DNA from: Pseudomonas vancouverensis
GTDB taxonomy: Bacteria; Pseudomonadota; Gammaproteobacteria; Pseudomonadales; Pseudomonadaceae
NCBI RefSeq assembly: GCF_004348895.1
Contig: NZ_RRZK01000032.1
Span: 124,001 to 188,000 of the forward strand
DNA: 64,000 nucleotides
Direction: 5' to 3'
In this document: in pieces, positions 15,539-24,152 of the stretch
How the letters are laid out: every line of letters begins with the position of its first letter
Numbering within the stretch: position 1 is the first letter of the stretch
The notes under the pieces: generated by a model
Database searches by the model: none
The model's input: the letters and a program-made list of their open reading frames with translations, nothing else
What the model was told of the DNA's origin: nothing
Program-made: the position numbers and the translations under genes

Positions 15539-15997
15539 TCAGAGCCAACAGGCATCCCAAAGCGGGTAATCACCTACTTTCTCTACAAGGGCGGCCCTTA
15601 ACGGATTGGCAACGATGTACCTGGCGAAAGGCAATAGTTCCTCGCCATCGCGGATAGCCCGGTCGTGATAACCCGATTGCCAAAACGCGCCTTTACGCTT
15701 GAGCTTTCGATTGATGGTTAACGTGCTGCGCGATTTGGTGGATTGCATGAGTTGGCCCAAGTTGCACTGTTCCAGTTGAACCAGCCAATGAAAGTGGTCA
15801 GGCATGATCACCCAGGCAATCGAATTGACCCAGCGCAGCTCGTGAGCTCGCTTCAACTCGGCAACCAGCAAACGCCCGAGCATCCAGTCATTGAAGATGG
15901 GGTGTCTGTGATGAACGACCGCCGTGAGGAGGTAGGCGCGACCGGTTTCCGAGTAGCGTCCATGGCGTAACAGGTGGGAGTTGGGATTTGGACGCAT
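15539..15997 (-). CDS. REP-associated tyrosine transposase (RAYT, TnpA-REP)
   Basis: A 152-residue single-domain Y1/HUH endonuclease related to IS200/IS605 TnpA. The metal-binding HUH motif is visible in VIMPDHFHWLVQLE (about residues 62-76). It is followed by LMQSTKSRSTLTINR and GAFWQSGYHDRAIRDGEELLPFARYIVANPLRA, which includes the candidate catalytic Tyr (GYHDRAI, about 111) and the YIVANPLRAGLV-type family block. It has REPINs of one sequence type on both sides and is in single copy here, as typical of domesticated RAYTs. Intact by eye; no frameshift. It should nick and mobilise the type B REPs. Confidence 0.93.
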   Translation of the reverse strand: MRPNPNSHLLRHGRYSETGRAYLLTAVVHHRHPIFNDWMLGRLLVAELKRAHELRWVNSIAWVIMPDHFHWLVQLEQCNLGQLMQSTKSRSTLTINRKLKRKGAFWQSGYHDRAIRDGEELLPFARYIVANPLRAALVEKVGDYPLWDACWL

Positions 15998-16182
15998 TCC
16001 TTGCTTCCTTTTCGAGTTATTCCTTTCTGACCCTAGCCAATGGCCTGCCTACACGTAAATGCAACTTCTGCGTGAAAAGTCCTGGATCCATTAAGGAATA
16101 TGGATAGTTTTGTGACTGTTGCTGTTTTGTAGTGAAGGGGCTTGGTGCGGAAGTCAGTTTGGTGTGGATGGGGGGAGATTTC

Positions 16183-16315
16183 TGTGGCGAGGGAGCTTGC
16201 TCCCGCTCGGCTGCGAAGCAGTCGCAAAACCATGCTACCCGGTTATTCAGGTAAATCACGATGGCGGCACTTAGGGCCGCTACGCGACCCAACGGGAGTA
16301 AGCTCCCTCGCCACA
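16183..16315. repeat. REPIN, type B, right of RAYT
   Basis: TGTGGCGAGGGAGCTTGC and its inverted partner (GTAAGCTCCCTCGCCACA) enclose the same inner spacer pattern (CGGCTGCGAAGCAGTCGCA; AGGGCCGCTACGCGACCC) as the REPIN at 15376. The right arm carries one change (GGGAGTAAGC). Confidence 0.9.
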
Positions 16316-16338
16316 AAATCTCCTCCTTTTCACAGCCA

Positions 16339-16391
16339 GCTCCCTCGCCACAGGTAGTTCGACCTTGGCCGTGAATGACGCTGCACCAATA
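16339..16391 (+). repeat. Direct repeat bracketing the RAYT region, right copy
   Basis: Same sequence and orientation as 15084-15135 (GCTCCCTCGCCACAGG ... CCTTGGCCGTGAATGACGC TGCACCA). The roughly 1.2 kb between the copies holds the 37-bp array, both intact REPINs and the transposase. From 16392 to 16670 I see only the leader of the permease gene, including a possible -10 box TATACT at 16523-16528. Confidence 0.75.
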
Positions 16392-16670
16392 CCGTGCAAT
16401 ACTCGCCCCCGACGAAAATTCCTACAAAATCCAGACAATCCGTCTCCGTATTAACCGGTTCTACCGAGATGTAAGCCTGATTTTCGTGGTTTTTAGAGTG
16501 AAATTCTCTGGCGTCCGCTTTTTATACTGCACACCCCACTGATCCCACAGGTTTCGTCCTGCAAGACGGTTCTGCCCACGAAGCAGGTCCGGTTATCGGG
16601 AGCCACGGTTTACCAGCCGGCGCTTCACACTCGGTGGTCATATCCAATAACAAGACGAGGTTGTACCCCC

Positions 16671-18092
16671 ATGTCCGCAGGCAATCACTTGCCCCATGGC
16701 GAATCCGCTCAGGGCGGCCCGCTCAAACGTGAACTTGGCGAACGACACATTCGCCTGATGGCCCTCGGTGCCTGCATCGGCGTCGGTTTGTTCCTCGGCT
16801 CGGCCAAAGCCATTGAAATGGCCGGTCCGGCCATCATGCTGTCCTACATCATCGGCGGCCTGGCGATTCTGGTGATCATGCGCGCCCTCGGCGAAATGGC
16901 CGTGCACAACCCGGTGGCCGGCTCGTTCAGCCGTTACGCCCAGGATTATCTTGGCCCGCTGGCGGGCTTCCTGACCGGCTGGAACTACTGGTTCCTGTGG
17001 CTGGTGACCTGCGTCGCGGAAATCACCGCCGTGGCCGTGTACATGGGCATCTGGTTCCCCGATGTACCGCGCTGGATCTGGGCCCTGGGGGCGCTGGTCA
17101 GCATGGGCACGATCAACCTGATCGCGGTCAAGGCCTTCGGTGAATTCGAATTCTGGTTCGCGCTGATCAAGATCGTCACCATCATTGCCATGGTGCTCGG
17201 TGGCATCGGCATCATCGCTTTTGGCTTCGGCAACGACGGTGTCGCTTTGGGCATTTCCAACCTGTGGACCCATGGCGGCTTCATGCCCAACGGTATGCAG
17301 GGCGTGTTGATGTCCCTGCAAATGGTCATGTTCGCCTACCTCGGCGTCGAGATGATCGGCCTGACTGCCGGTGAAGCGAAGAACCCGCAGAAGACCATTC
17401 CTGATGCCATCGGCTCGGTGTTCTGGCGAATCCTGCTGTTCTACGTCGGTGCCTTGTTCGTGATCCTGTCGATTTATCCGTGGAATGAAATCGGCACTCA
17501 GGGCAGCCCGTTCGTGATGACCTTCGAGCGTCTGGGCATCAAGACCGCGGCCGGCATCATCAACTTCGTGGTGATCACCGCGGCGCTGTCCTCGTGCAAC
17601 GGTGGTATTTTCAGCACCGGGCGCATGCTCTACAGCCTGGCGCAAAATGGCCAGGCACCGGCCGGTTTCGCCAAGACGTCGAGCAACGGCGTGCCACGTC
17701 GCGCCTTGCTGTTGTCGATGGGCGCGCTGTTGTTGGGTGTATTGCTCAACTACCTGGTGCCCGAGAAAGTCTTCGTCTGGGTGACCTCGATTGCCACCTT
17801 CGGCGCGATCTGGACCTGGGTGATGATCCTGCTGGCCCAGCTGAAATTCCGCCAGGGCCTGAGTGTCAGCGAGCGCGCAGCGTTGAAGTACCGCATGTGG
17901 CTGTACCCGATCAGTTCCTACCTGGCCCTGGCGTTCCTGGTGCTGGTGGTCGGCCTGATGGCGTATTTCCCGGACACCCGCGTGGCGCTGTATGTCGGGC
18001 CGGTGTTTCTGTTGTTGCTGACCGTGCTGTTCTACGTGTTCAAGCTGCAACCGAAGAATGCCGTGCAAGGTGCGGTGCGTTCGGTTTCGTAA
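16671..18092 (+). CDS. Amino acid permease, ProY/HutT-like (APC superfamily)
   Basis: A 473-residue inner-membrane permease with 12 predicted helices. The N terminus has the AAT-family signature (KRELGERHIRLMALGACIGVGLFLGSAKAI), followed by GEMAVHNPVAGSFSRYA, ITAVAVYMGIWFPDVPRWIW and FAYLGVEMIGLTAGEAKNP. It resembles E. coli ProY along its full length, and Pseudomonas relatives include histidine transporters (HutT). Without hut genes nearby, the substrate (proline, histidine or another amino acid) is open. GAGG lies 10 nt before the ATG. A strong terminator follows. Confidence 0.85.
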   Translation: MSAGNHLPHGESAQGGPLKRELGERHIRLMALGACIGVGLFLGSAKAIEMAGPAIMLSYIIGGLAILVIMRALGEMAVHNPVAGSFSRYAQDYLGPLAGFLTGWNYWFLWLVTCVAEITAVAVYMGIWFPDVPRWIWALGALVSMGTINLIAVKAFGEFEFWFALIKIVTIIAMVLGGIGIIAFGFGNDGVALGISNLWTHGGFMPNGMQGVLMSLQMVMFAYLGVEMIGLTAGEAKNPQKTIPDAIGSVFWRILLFYVGALFVILSIYPWNEIGTQGSPFVMTFERLGIKTAAGIINFVVITAALSSCNGGIFSTGRMLYSLAQNGQAPAGFAKTSSNGVPRRALLLSMGALLLGVLLNYLVPEKVFVWVTSIATFGAIWTWVMILLAQLKFRQGLSVSERAALKYRMWLYPISSYLALAFLVLVVGLMAYFPDTRVALYVGPVFLLLLTVLFYVFKLQPKNAVQGAVRSVS

Positions 18093-18110
18093 GGCATCAC
18101 CGTTGAAATG

Positions 18111-18145
18111 AAAATGCCCCGGTCAATTGACCGGGGCATTTTTTT
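18111..18145. terminator. Rho-independent terminator, bidirectional
   Basis: A perfect palindrome (TGCCCCGGTCAA at 18115-18126 and its complement at 18127-18138) is preceded by AAAA and followed by TTTTTTT. It can end both the permease transcript (+) and the convergent opgC-like transcript (-), whose stop is at 18170. Confidence 0.93.
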
Positions 18146-18169
18146 ACGCACTTTGCTTTCTGCTTGATC

Positions 18170-19294
18170 TCAGGTGACCGCTACCGGCTTGGGCTGAGTC
18201 AAGCGTTTGTAGTACTCCAGCCATGCCGCCAGCGACGCCATCAACCCGGCGCCCACCAGGGCGGTAAAGATCTGCATGGCAACCGCATCATCGGTCATGG
18301 CATTGACCATGTCCGCCAGCGGCGCGAGCAATACCCCAAGGCAAAATATCTCCAGCGAGAAACGGCCCATGCGGCAGCTTTGCTGTGCCAGCCAGTTCTG
18401 CGTCCATTCACCGTCGGGTACCAGTTTTGCCGTGACATAAGCCAGGGCCAGGAAATGTGCCAGGCGCACGGGCGAGAGATTGGTCTTGCTGATCGGGTAG
18501 AGCAGGTTGCTCAGGACGCTCGGCAGGATGGCGTCGTGAATCTCGGGCCAGCGCCACAGGACCGTCAGCACGCCGGCAACGATCACGTACAACGCTGCGC
18601 AGACAAACAACGGCTGTCGCCACAAGGGGCGGGTGTCCGGCAGTCGCGGGCGCTGGCTGTGAATCGCCGCGGCGCCACCGAGTATGAACAGCAGTTGCCA
18701 GGCGACCGGATTGAAGTACCAGACGCCGTCCTTGATCGCCGCCAGGTTCCAGCCCGCCAGCGGCACCATCAGGTAGAGAGCGAACGATATCGCGACCACC
18801 ACCCAGGCCTTTCGCAGCAGCATCGGCAGGGCCAGCGGCAAACCCACCAGCAACACGATGTATAGCGGCAGCGGGTCCATCAGGTTGGGTTTGAAGCGCA
18901 GCAGCAGCTCATCGATCAGCGCCTGTTGCGGGTTGCTGATGAAATGGTGCATGCCCATTTCTTCGACCAGGTCGCGGGTTTCCACATGGCTGTTGGCGAA
19001 AAACACGATGCCCATCAACATCGCCAGCAGAAAGATGTGCACTACATAAAGCACCCAGGCGCGACGGAGGATCTTCAGGCCGGCGATCAGCAGGCCTTCC
19101 CGCGCCAGGACCTTGCCGTAGGCCAGCACGGCGGCATAGCCGGCGAGGAACACGAAGACTTCGGCCGCATCGCTGAAGCCAAAGTTGCGCAGGGTGATTT
19201 GACCCAGCGGGTTATGGGGCACGTGATCCCAGAAGATGAAGATCAGGGCCAGACCCCGGAAAAAGTCGATCCGGTGATCGCGCGTTGATGTCAT
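18170..19294 (-). CDS. opgC: OpgC family membrane protein (periplasmic glucan modification)
   Basis: A 374-residue multi-helix membrane protein of the OpgC family, linked to adding succinyl groups to osmoregulated periplasmic glucans. The opening RDHRIDFFRGLALIFIFWDHVPHNPL and GFSDAAEVFVFLAGYAA are the family's key blocks, with RAWVLYVVHIFLLA and a late HFLALAYV...F helix. About ten hydrophobic segments. The RxxFxRG.A and YVVH elements are shared with acyltransferase-3 proteins. The glucan gene opgD lies about 33 kb away in this window, and gtrABC starts 245 bp away, divergently. Confidence 0.85.
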   Translation of the reverse strand: MTSTRDHRIDFFRGLALIFIFWDHVPHNPLGQITLRNFGFSDAAEVFVFLAGYAAVLAYGKVLAREGLLIAGLKILRRAWVLYVVHIFLLAMLMGIVFFANSHVETRDLVEEMGMHHFISNPQQALIDELLLRFKPNLMDPLPLYIVLLVGLPLALPMLLRKAWVVVAISFALYLMVPLAGWNLAAIKDGVWYFNPVAWQLLFILGGAAAIHSQRPRLPDTRPLWRQPLFVCAALYVIVAGVLTVLWRWPEIHDAILPSVLSNLLYPISKTNLSPVRLAHFLALAYVTAKLVPDGEWTQNWLAQQSCRMGRFSLEIFCLGVLLAPLADMVNAMTDDAVAMQIFTALVGAGLMASLAAWLEYYKRLTQPKPVAVT

Positions 19295-19538
19295 GGCAGC
19301 AAGCTCGTAAACGGTATTGAAAAAAACGCAGGACGGAAAAGGGAGTACTCGCCCTCGGCGGCGCGCAGGGTGGCCTGATTCATTGATAATTGCAAAATTG
19401 TGACATTTCCGGATGTCTCATCGCTTATTCGCAATCGGCCTGACCGCTGGTCCGAAAGGCCACCTGACCTGTGATTTCTGACAGTTGACGCGCTCAAATA
19501 GTTGAGGTGAATGCAGCAGCCACTGCAGGGGCTTCAGC

Positions 19539-19913
19539 ATGAGAAAAGTGTGGAAAGGCTTTTCCAGCTACACGGTGATCGGCGTCGCCAACACACTCAT
19601 TCACTGGCAGGTGTTTTTTCTGCTGAGCGTCGCCGCGGGCCTGCGCCAGGCGTTCAGTAACCTGCTCGCATTTTGCGTGGCAGCCTCGTTTTCCTTCTAC
19701 ATGAATGCGCTTTTTACATTCACCGGCAAGGCGTCGGTGGGCGGCTATCTGCTGTTTCTGCTGGGCATGGGGACTTTGAGTCTGGTCGTCGGCCATCTGG
19801 GTGATGTTTGGCGTCTTCACGGGCTGCTGACCGTGGTGCTGTTTTCGGCGCTGAGCCTGGTGATTGGCTTCCTGTATTCCCGCTATGTGGTGTTCCGTGA
19901 GCGTGGCGTATGA
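19539..19913 (+). CDS. gtrA: GtrA family membrane protein (putative lipid-linked sugar flippase)
   Basis: A 124-residue protein with four hydrophobic helices, typical of GtrA: YTVIGVANTLIHWQVFFLL, NLLAFCVAASFSFYMNALFTF (the conserved N..AF..A..F.F..N..FTF block), then two C-terminal helices ending in YSRYVVFRERG. GtrA is thought to flip undecaprenyl-phosphate-glucose to the periplasm. It overlaps gtrB by four bases (ATGA). AGGGG precedes the ATG by 7 nt. Confidence 0.9.
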   Translation: MRKVWKGFSSYTVIGVANTLIHWQVFFLLSVAAGLRQAFSNLLAFCVAASFSFYMNALFTFTGKASVGGYLLFLLGMGTLSLVVGHLGDVWRLHGLLTVVLFSALSLVIGFLYSRYVVFRERGV

Positions 19914-20851
19914 AGATCTCGCTCATCGTGCCGGTGTTCAACGAGGAACAGGCGATCGAACTGTTCTATCGCGCGGTTCGGCGTGAGTTGAGACTTGCCG
20001 ATACCGATATCGAAATCCTCTTCATCAACGACGGCAGCACGGACGGTACGGCCATCCAGGCCACCCTACTGGCGCAGGCGGACGATCAGGTCACGCTGAT
20101 CAATTTCTCCCGCAACTTCGGCAAGGAGCCGGCGTTGTTTGCCGGTCTGGAACACGCCACCGGTGATGCGGTGATTCCGATGGACGTCGACTTGCAGGAC
20201 CCGATCAATGTGATCCCGCTGCTGGTCGAACGTTGGCGCCAGGGGGCGGACGTGGTGTTGGCCAAGCGTCGGAACCGGCGCAGCGACGGCTACCTGAAGC
20301 GTCATAGCGCGTCCTTGTTCTATCACTTGTTGAACCGGATTTCGTACACGCGGATCGAAGAAAACGTCGGCGATTTTCGTCTCATGGATCGCAAGGTAGT
20401 CGATGTGATCCGTGCGCTGCCCGAGCATCAATTATTCATGAAAGGCGTGCTGTCCTGGGCCGGGTTCAACACCGTGGTCGTGGAGTACGAACGGGCGCGG
20501 CGGGTGGCGGGCAGCAGCAAGTTCAACGGCTGGAAACTGTGGAACCTGGCACTGGAAGGCGTGACCTCGTTCAGCACCGTGCCGTTGCGCTTGTGGACTT
20601 ACGTCGGTGGCTGCGTGTCGATTTTCGCCGTGTTGTACGCGGCGTACATGGTGCTGGACAAGATTTTCAACGGCAACAACGTGCCCGGTTATCCATCGCT
20701 GATGACGGCGATCCTGTTCCTCGGTGGCGTGCAACTGATCGGCATCGGCATCCTCGGCGAGTACATCGGGCGCATCTACATCGAGGCCAAGCACCGGCCA
20801 CGTTACGTGATCAAGGACATCGTTGGCGGCAAAGCGCGGGGCAGGGCATGA
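19910..20851 (+). CDS. gtrB: GtrB bactoprenol glucosyltransferase
   Basis: A 313-residue GT2 enzyme that moves glucose from UDP-glucose to undecaprenyl phosphate on the cytoplasmic face. The N terminus has ISLIVPVFNEEQAIELFY, FINDGSTDGT (DGS motif) and NFSRNFGKEPALFAGLEHA. The acid motif is MDVDLQDP (about 96-103). Two C-terminal helices (LWTYVGGCVSIFAVLYAAYMV; AILFLGGVQLIGIGILGEYIG) anchor it, and the ILGEYIGRIY.E...RP.Y ending is characteristic. It lies between gtrA and the acceptor-specific transferase. Confidence 0.94.
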   Translation: MKISLIVPVFNEEQAIELFYRAVRRELRLADTDIEILFINDGSTDGTAIQATLLAQADDQVTLINFSRNFGKEPALFAGLEHATGDAVIPMDVDLQDPINVIPLLVERWRQGADVVLAKRRNRRSDGYLKRHSASLFYHLLNRISYTRIEENVGDFRLMDRKVVDVIRALPEHQLFMKGVLSWAGFNTVVVEYERARRVAGSSKFNGWKLWNLALEGVTSFSTVPLRLWTYVGGCVSIFAVLYAAYMVLDKIFNGNNVPGYPSLMTAILFLGGVQLIGIGILGEYIGRIYIEAKHRPRYVIKDIVGGKARGRA

Positions 20852-20852
20852 C

Positions 20853-22361
20853 ATGGGCCGCTTCAGGGATTTTTTCAGCCGTGAAATGGGCCGGCGGCAA
20901 ACCTGGCTGTTTTTTCTCTGTGCCACCCTGGCGTATATCCTGCCGCTGATTTTGGCGGACTACCCCTACATCGATGACAACTGGCGCGCGCTTTCGGCCG
21001 GCATGGCCTGGTCGGAACAGGGACGATTGTTCGCCGAACTGTTCTACAGGCTGCTGACCTTCAGTCAGGCGGCACCGGACATTTATCCGCTGCCGTTATT
21101 GATTGCCACCCTGGCCATGTCCGCAGCGTTGGCCAGCCTGACCTTCCATTATTTTCGCCAGCCAAGCCTGGCTTGCTGTCTGGTGGCGCTGCCGCTCTGG
21201 TACAACCCGTTCTTCCTGCAAAACCTGTCCTATCAATACGACGGCGCGCCGACGACTTTGAGCGTGGTGGCGGTCATCTATGCGATCACCTTCCGACATC
21301 CTTCGCGCAACCTGCAATGGCTGGTGCCGTCGTTGCTGATCGCCTTGGCCCTGGGCCTTTATCAGCTGAGCATCAATGTGTTCCTCGGCCTGTGCTGCCT
21401 GGAACTGCTCAGGGCTGCCAACGATAAATTGCCCTGGTCGCAATGGCTGATGCTGATTGGCTGGAAAGCGGCGCAGGTCGTGTTGGGTCTGTTTATTTAC
21501 AGCGTGACCGCCTACCCATTCATGGGGCCGGAGCGGACCCTGTTATTGAATGGGGCAGCACAACCGTTGATGCAGATCCACACCAATATTGACCGCGTGC
21601 TGGAGAAGGTCGCCCTGCTGTTCCATGGCGGATTTGCCTGGGTGCTCGCCGGGTTGCTGTTGTGCGCAGTGGTGGGTGCGGTTCAATTGGGCAAAAACAT
21701 CGTTGATCGCGAGGAGAGCGGGGCGCAGAGAATTTTGCTCGGTCTGGCCTGTGGGCTGGGCATTGCGCTGACAGTCTTGCTGGTGTCGGGCGCCGCGCTG
21801 ATCTTTCGCGATTTCAACGAAGGCGCAAGAACCTTGATGGGTTTCGCCGTGCTGCTGGTGATGTCGTTTTATCTGAGCCATCTGGCGCTGGCGCGGCTGC
21901 ATGAACGATTGCCGTTGCTGTTGCTGGTGCCGCTGTTGGCAATGCTGTCGCTTTCATTTGCCTACGGTCGGGTACTGACCGTGCAGAAAACCTTTGCCAC
22001 CAGCGCGCTGTATAGCCTGGAACGGGATATCAACAGTCACCCCGCGGTGCGCGATGCCAAGCGCATTTACCTGTCGGTGACCTATTCCGATCACTGGCTG
22101 CCGGCGGCTGCCGGGTCGTTCAAGCAGATGCCGGTGCTGCACTACCTGCTGAACATCGATTTCTACATGCTGGCCGAGAATCTGCCCAAGGTAGGCATCA
22201 CCAATGTGGTGGCGGAGCGGGAACGGCGCAACGCCACGCATGTTGGTTATCAGGGGTATCCGGCATTGGTCGAGAACCGGTTCTACCGGATCTACCTGAT
22301 AGGCGACTACGGTTTCATCGTGATCAAGGAACCGCCCCCGATCAAATCGCTACGCTGGTGA
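20853..22361 (+). CDS. Putative acceptor-specific glucosyltransferase (GtrC/Gtr-type), membrane
   Basis: About 502 residues with 10-11 hydrophobic helices and a C-terminal periplasmic-type domain (KTFATSALYSLERDINSHPAVRDAKRIYLSV...). An acidic pair early in the first external loop (ADYPYIDDNWR) resembles the catalytic loop of GT-C enzymes. Its start is one base after the gtrB stop. As third gene of a gtrABC set, it should attach glucose from the lipid carrier to a cell-surface acceptor, usually O-antigen. This third protein is always locus-specific, so the linkage cannot be predicted. TTG at 20823 is an unlikely earlier start. Confidence 0.75.
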   Translation: MGRFRDFFSREMGRRQTWLFFLCATLAYILPLILADYPYIDDNWRALSAGMAWSEQGRLFAELFYRLLTFSQAAPDIYPLPLLIATLAMSAALASLTFHYFRQPSLACCLVALPLWYNPFFLQNLSYQYDGAPTTLSVVAVIYAITFRHPSRNLQWLVPSLLIALALGLYQLSINVFLGLCCLELLRAANDKLPWSQWLMLIGWKAAQVVLGLFIYSVTAYPFMGPERTLLLNGAAQPLMQIHTNIDRVLEKVALLFHGGFAWVLAGLLLCAVVGAVQLGKNIVDREESGAQRILLGLACGLGIALTVLLVSGAALIFRDFNEGARTLMGFAVLLVMSFYLSHLALARLHERLPLLLLVPLLAMLSLSFAYGRVLTVQKTFATSALYSLERDINSHPAVRDAKRIYLSVTYSDHWLPAAAGSFKQMPVLHYLLNIDFYMLAENLPKVGITNVVAERERRNATHVGYQGYPALVENRFYRIYLIGDYGFIVIKEPPPIKSLRW

Positions 22362-22377
22362 AGCGATCTGATCGGGG
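22336..22377. other. Stem-loop overlapping the gtr operon end
   Basis: CCCCGATCAAATCGCT (22336-22351) pairs with AGCGATCTGATCGGGG (22362-22377) with one mismatch. It covers the stop codon of the last gtr gene and lies 10 nt from the stop of the convergent flavoprotein gene. There is no T-run, so it is a possible but atypical terminator for both. Confidence 0.45.
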
Positions 22378-22386
22378 CTGTCAGGA

Positions 22387-24006
22387 TCAGGCGGCAGCGA
22401 TGTCATTGGGCTCGAAGCTGTCCGCCCGCGCCATCTGCCACATCCGCGAGTAAAACTCGCCATTCACTTCGCCGGTCAACAATTCTCCCGGTTTGAGGAA
22501 TACGTGCAGTTGCGAGAACAACTTGATCTCGGTCGCCGACATGCGCCGCACCAGGTGCTTGGCTGACAACTGCGATGGATGCTCCAGCCCGGCGGCGGCG
22601 AGCATTTCCGCCAGGGCCTTGAGGGTGCTGCGGTGGAAGTTGAATACCCGCTGGGCCTTGTCCGGGACGACCAGTGCGCGTTGGCGCAGGGCGTCCTGGG
22701 TGGCGACTCCGGTCGGGCATTTGTTGGTGTGGCAGCTCTGCGACTGAATGCAGCCGATGGCGAACATGAAGCCACGGGCCGAGTTGGCCCAGTCGGCGCC
22801 GATGGCCAGCACGCTGGCGATGTCGAAGGCGCTGACAATCTTGCCGCTGGCACCGAGTTTGATCTTGTCCCGCAGGTTCAGGCCGACCAGGGTGTTGTGC
22901 ACGAACAACAGGCCTTCACGCATCGGCACACCAATGTGGTCGGTGAATTCCACCGGCGCGGCCCCGGTGCCACCTTCCTTGCCGTCGACCACGATGAAGT
23001 CCGGGAGGATGCCGGTTTCCAGCATGGCTTTGGCGATGCCCATGAACTCCCACGGATGGCCCAGGCAGAACTTGAAACCCACAGGTTTACCACCGGACAG
23101 TTCGCGCAATTGCTGGATGAAATGCATCATTTCGATTGGCGTGGAGAACGCGCTGTGCCGCGACGGCGAGACGCAATCCTCGCCCATCATGATGCCGCGG
23201 GTCTCGGCGATTTCCTTGGTGACCTTGTGCTTGGGCAGGATGCCGCCGTGGCCGGGTTTGGCACCCTGGCTCATCTTGATTTCGATCATTCGCACCTGCG
23301 GGGTTTGTGCCTGTGCGGCAAAACGCTCGGGGTCGAAACGCCCGTCGGAGGTGCGGCAGCCGAAATAGCCGCTGCCCAGCTCCCAGGTCAGGTCACCACC
23401 GTGTTCGCGGTGATAGGGGCTGATGCTGCCTTCACCGGTGTCATGGGCGAAGTTGCCGAGTTTGGCGCCCTGGTTCAGCGCGCGGATGGCATTGGCGCTG
23501 AGGGAGCCGAAGCTCATGGCCGAGATGTTGAACACCGACGCCGAATACGGCTGGGTGCACTGCGGGCCGCCGACCGTGACGCGAAAACTGTTCGGATCGC
23601 TGAGCGGTGCCGGGCGCATCGAGTGGCCGATGAATTCGAAACCGGTCTGATACACATCGATCAACGTGCCGAAGGGCTTGTCGGCGGATTCATTCTTGGC
23701 CCGGGAGTACACCAGCGAGCGCTGGGCGCGGGAGAAGGGCAGGGCGTCGCTGTCGGATTCGAGCAGGTACTGGCGGATTTCAGGACGAATACCTTCGACC
23801 AGATAGCGGATGTTGCCCAGGATCGGGTAGTTGCGGCGCACCGCATGGGGTGTTTGCATCAGGTCGAACAGGCCGATCAGGCTCAGGACGCCGGTGACGG
23901 CAGTGATCGGCCAGAGCCAGTCGTGATGCAGGAAGGGCAGGCTGGCGAGGGTGAAGATCACGCAGACGGCAAAGAAGGCGTAGCGGCTCAGGAGTGACAG
24001 GCTCAT
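22387..24006 (-). CDS. FMN-binding glutamate synthase family protein, membrane-anchored
   Basis: A 539-residue protein equivalent to the central FMN/synthase part of GltB, without the glutaminase domain. Two N-terminal hydrophobic segments (FFAVCVIFTLASLPFL; LWPITAVTGVLSLIGLF) suggest membrane attachment. Family motifs: SFGSLSANAIRALNQGA, DTGEGSISPYH, KMSQGAKPGHGGILP, DFIVVDGKEGGTGAAP and the 3Fe-4S cysteine pattern CIQSQSCHTNKCPTGV (about 425-440). Such stand-alone proteins are widespread, and their physiological reaction is not established. It is probably not the main glutamate synthase, since gltD is not adjacent. Confidence 0.88.
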   Translation of the reverse strand: MSLSLLSRYAFFAVCVIFTLASLPFLHHDWLWPITAVTGVLSLIGLFDLMQTPHAVRRNYPILGNIRYLVEGIRPEIRQYLLESDSDALPFSRAQRSLVYSRAKNESADKPFGTLIDVYQTGFEFIGHSMRPAPLSDPNSFRVTVGGPQCTQPYSASVFNISAMSFGSLSANAIRALNQGAKLGNFAHDTGEGSISPYHREHGGDLTWELGSGYFGCRTSDGRFDPERFAAQAQTPQVRMIEIKMSQGAKPGHGGILPKHKVTKEIAETRGIMMGEDCVSPSRHSAFSTPIEMMHFIQQLRELSGGKPVGFKFCLGHPWEFMGIAKAMLETGILPDFIVVDGKEGGTGAAPVEFTDHIGVPMREGLLFVHNTLVGLNLRDKIKLGASGKIVSAFDIASVLAIGADWANSARGFMFAIGCIQSQSCHTNKCPTGVATQDALRQRALVVPDKAQRVFNFHRSTLKALAEMLAAAGLEHPSQLSAKHLVRRMSATEIKLFSQLHVFLKPGELLTGEVNGEFYSRMWQMARADSFEPNDIAAA

Positions 24007-24052
24007 ACGGTTTCCTTGGGTTCGGACTCGGTTGTCGGTACACAGGCATCAC

Positions 24053-24142
24053 TGTGGGAGCGAGCTTGCTCGCGATGACGGCAGTTCAGCCGACATCGAT
24101 GCTGAATGAGCAATGGCTTTCGCGAGCAAGCTCGCTCCCACA
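24053..24142. repeat. REPIN, type A
   Basis: TGTGGGAGCGAGCTTGCTCG and its inverted partner (CGAGCAAGCTCGCTCCCACA) flank about 50 bp. It lies between the flavoprotein start and the LuxR stop. Confidence 0.9.
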
Positions 24143-24152
24143 AAACAGCACC

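Noticed and set aside
18170..22361. Prophage carrying gtrABC
   Set aside because: No integrase, att repeats or phage structural genes are visible on either side; flanking genes are ordinary chromosomal ones.
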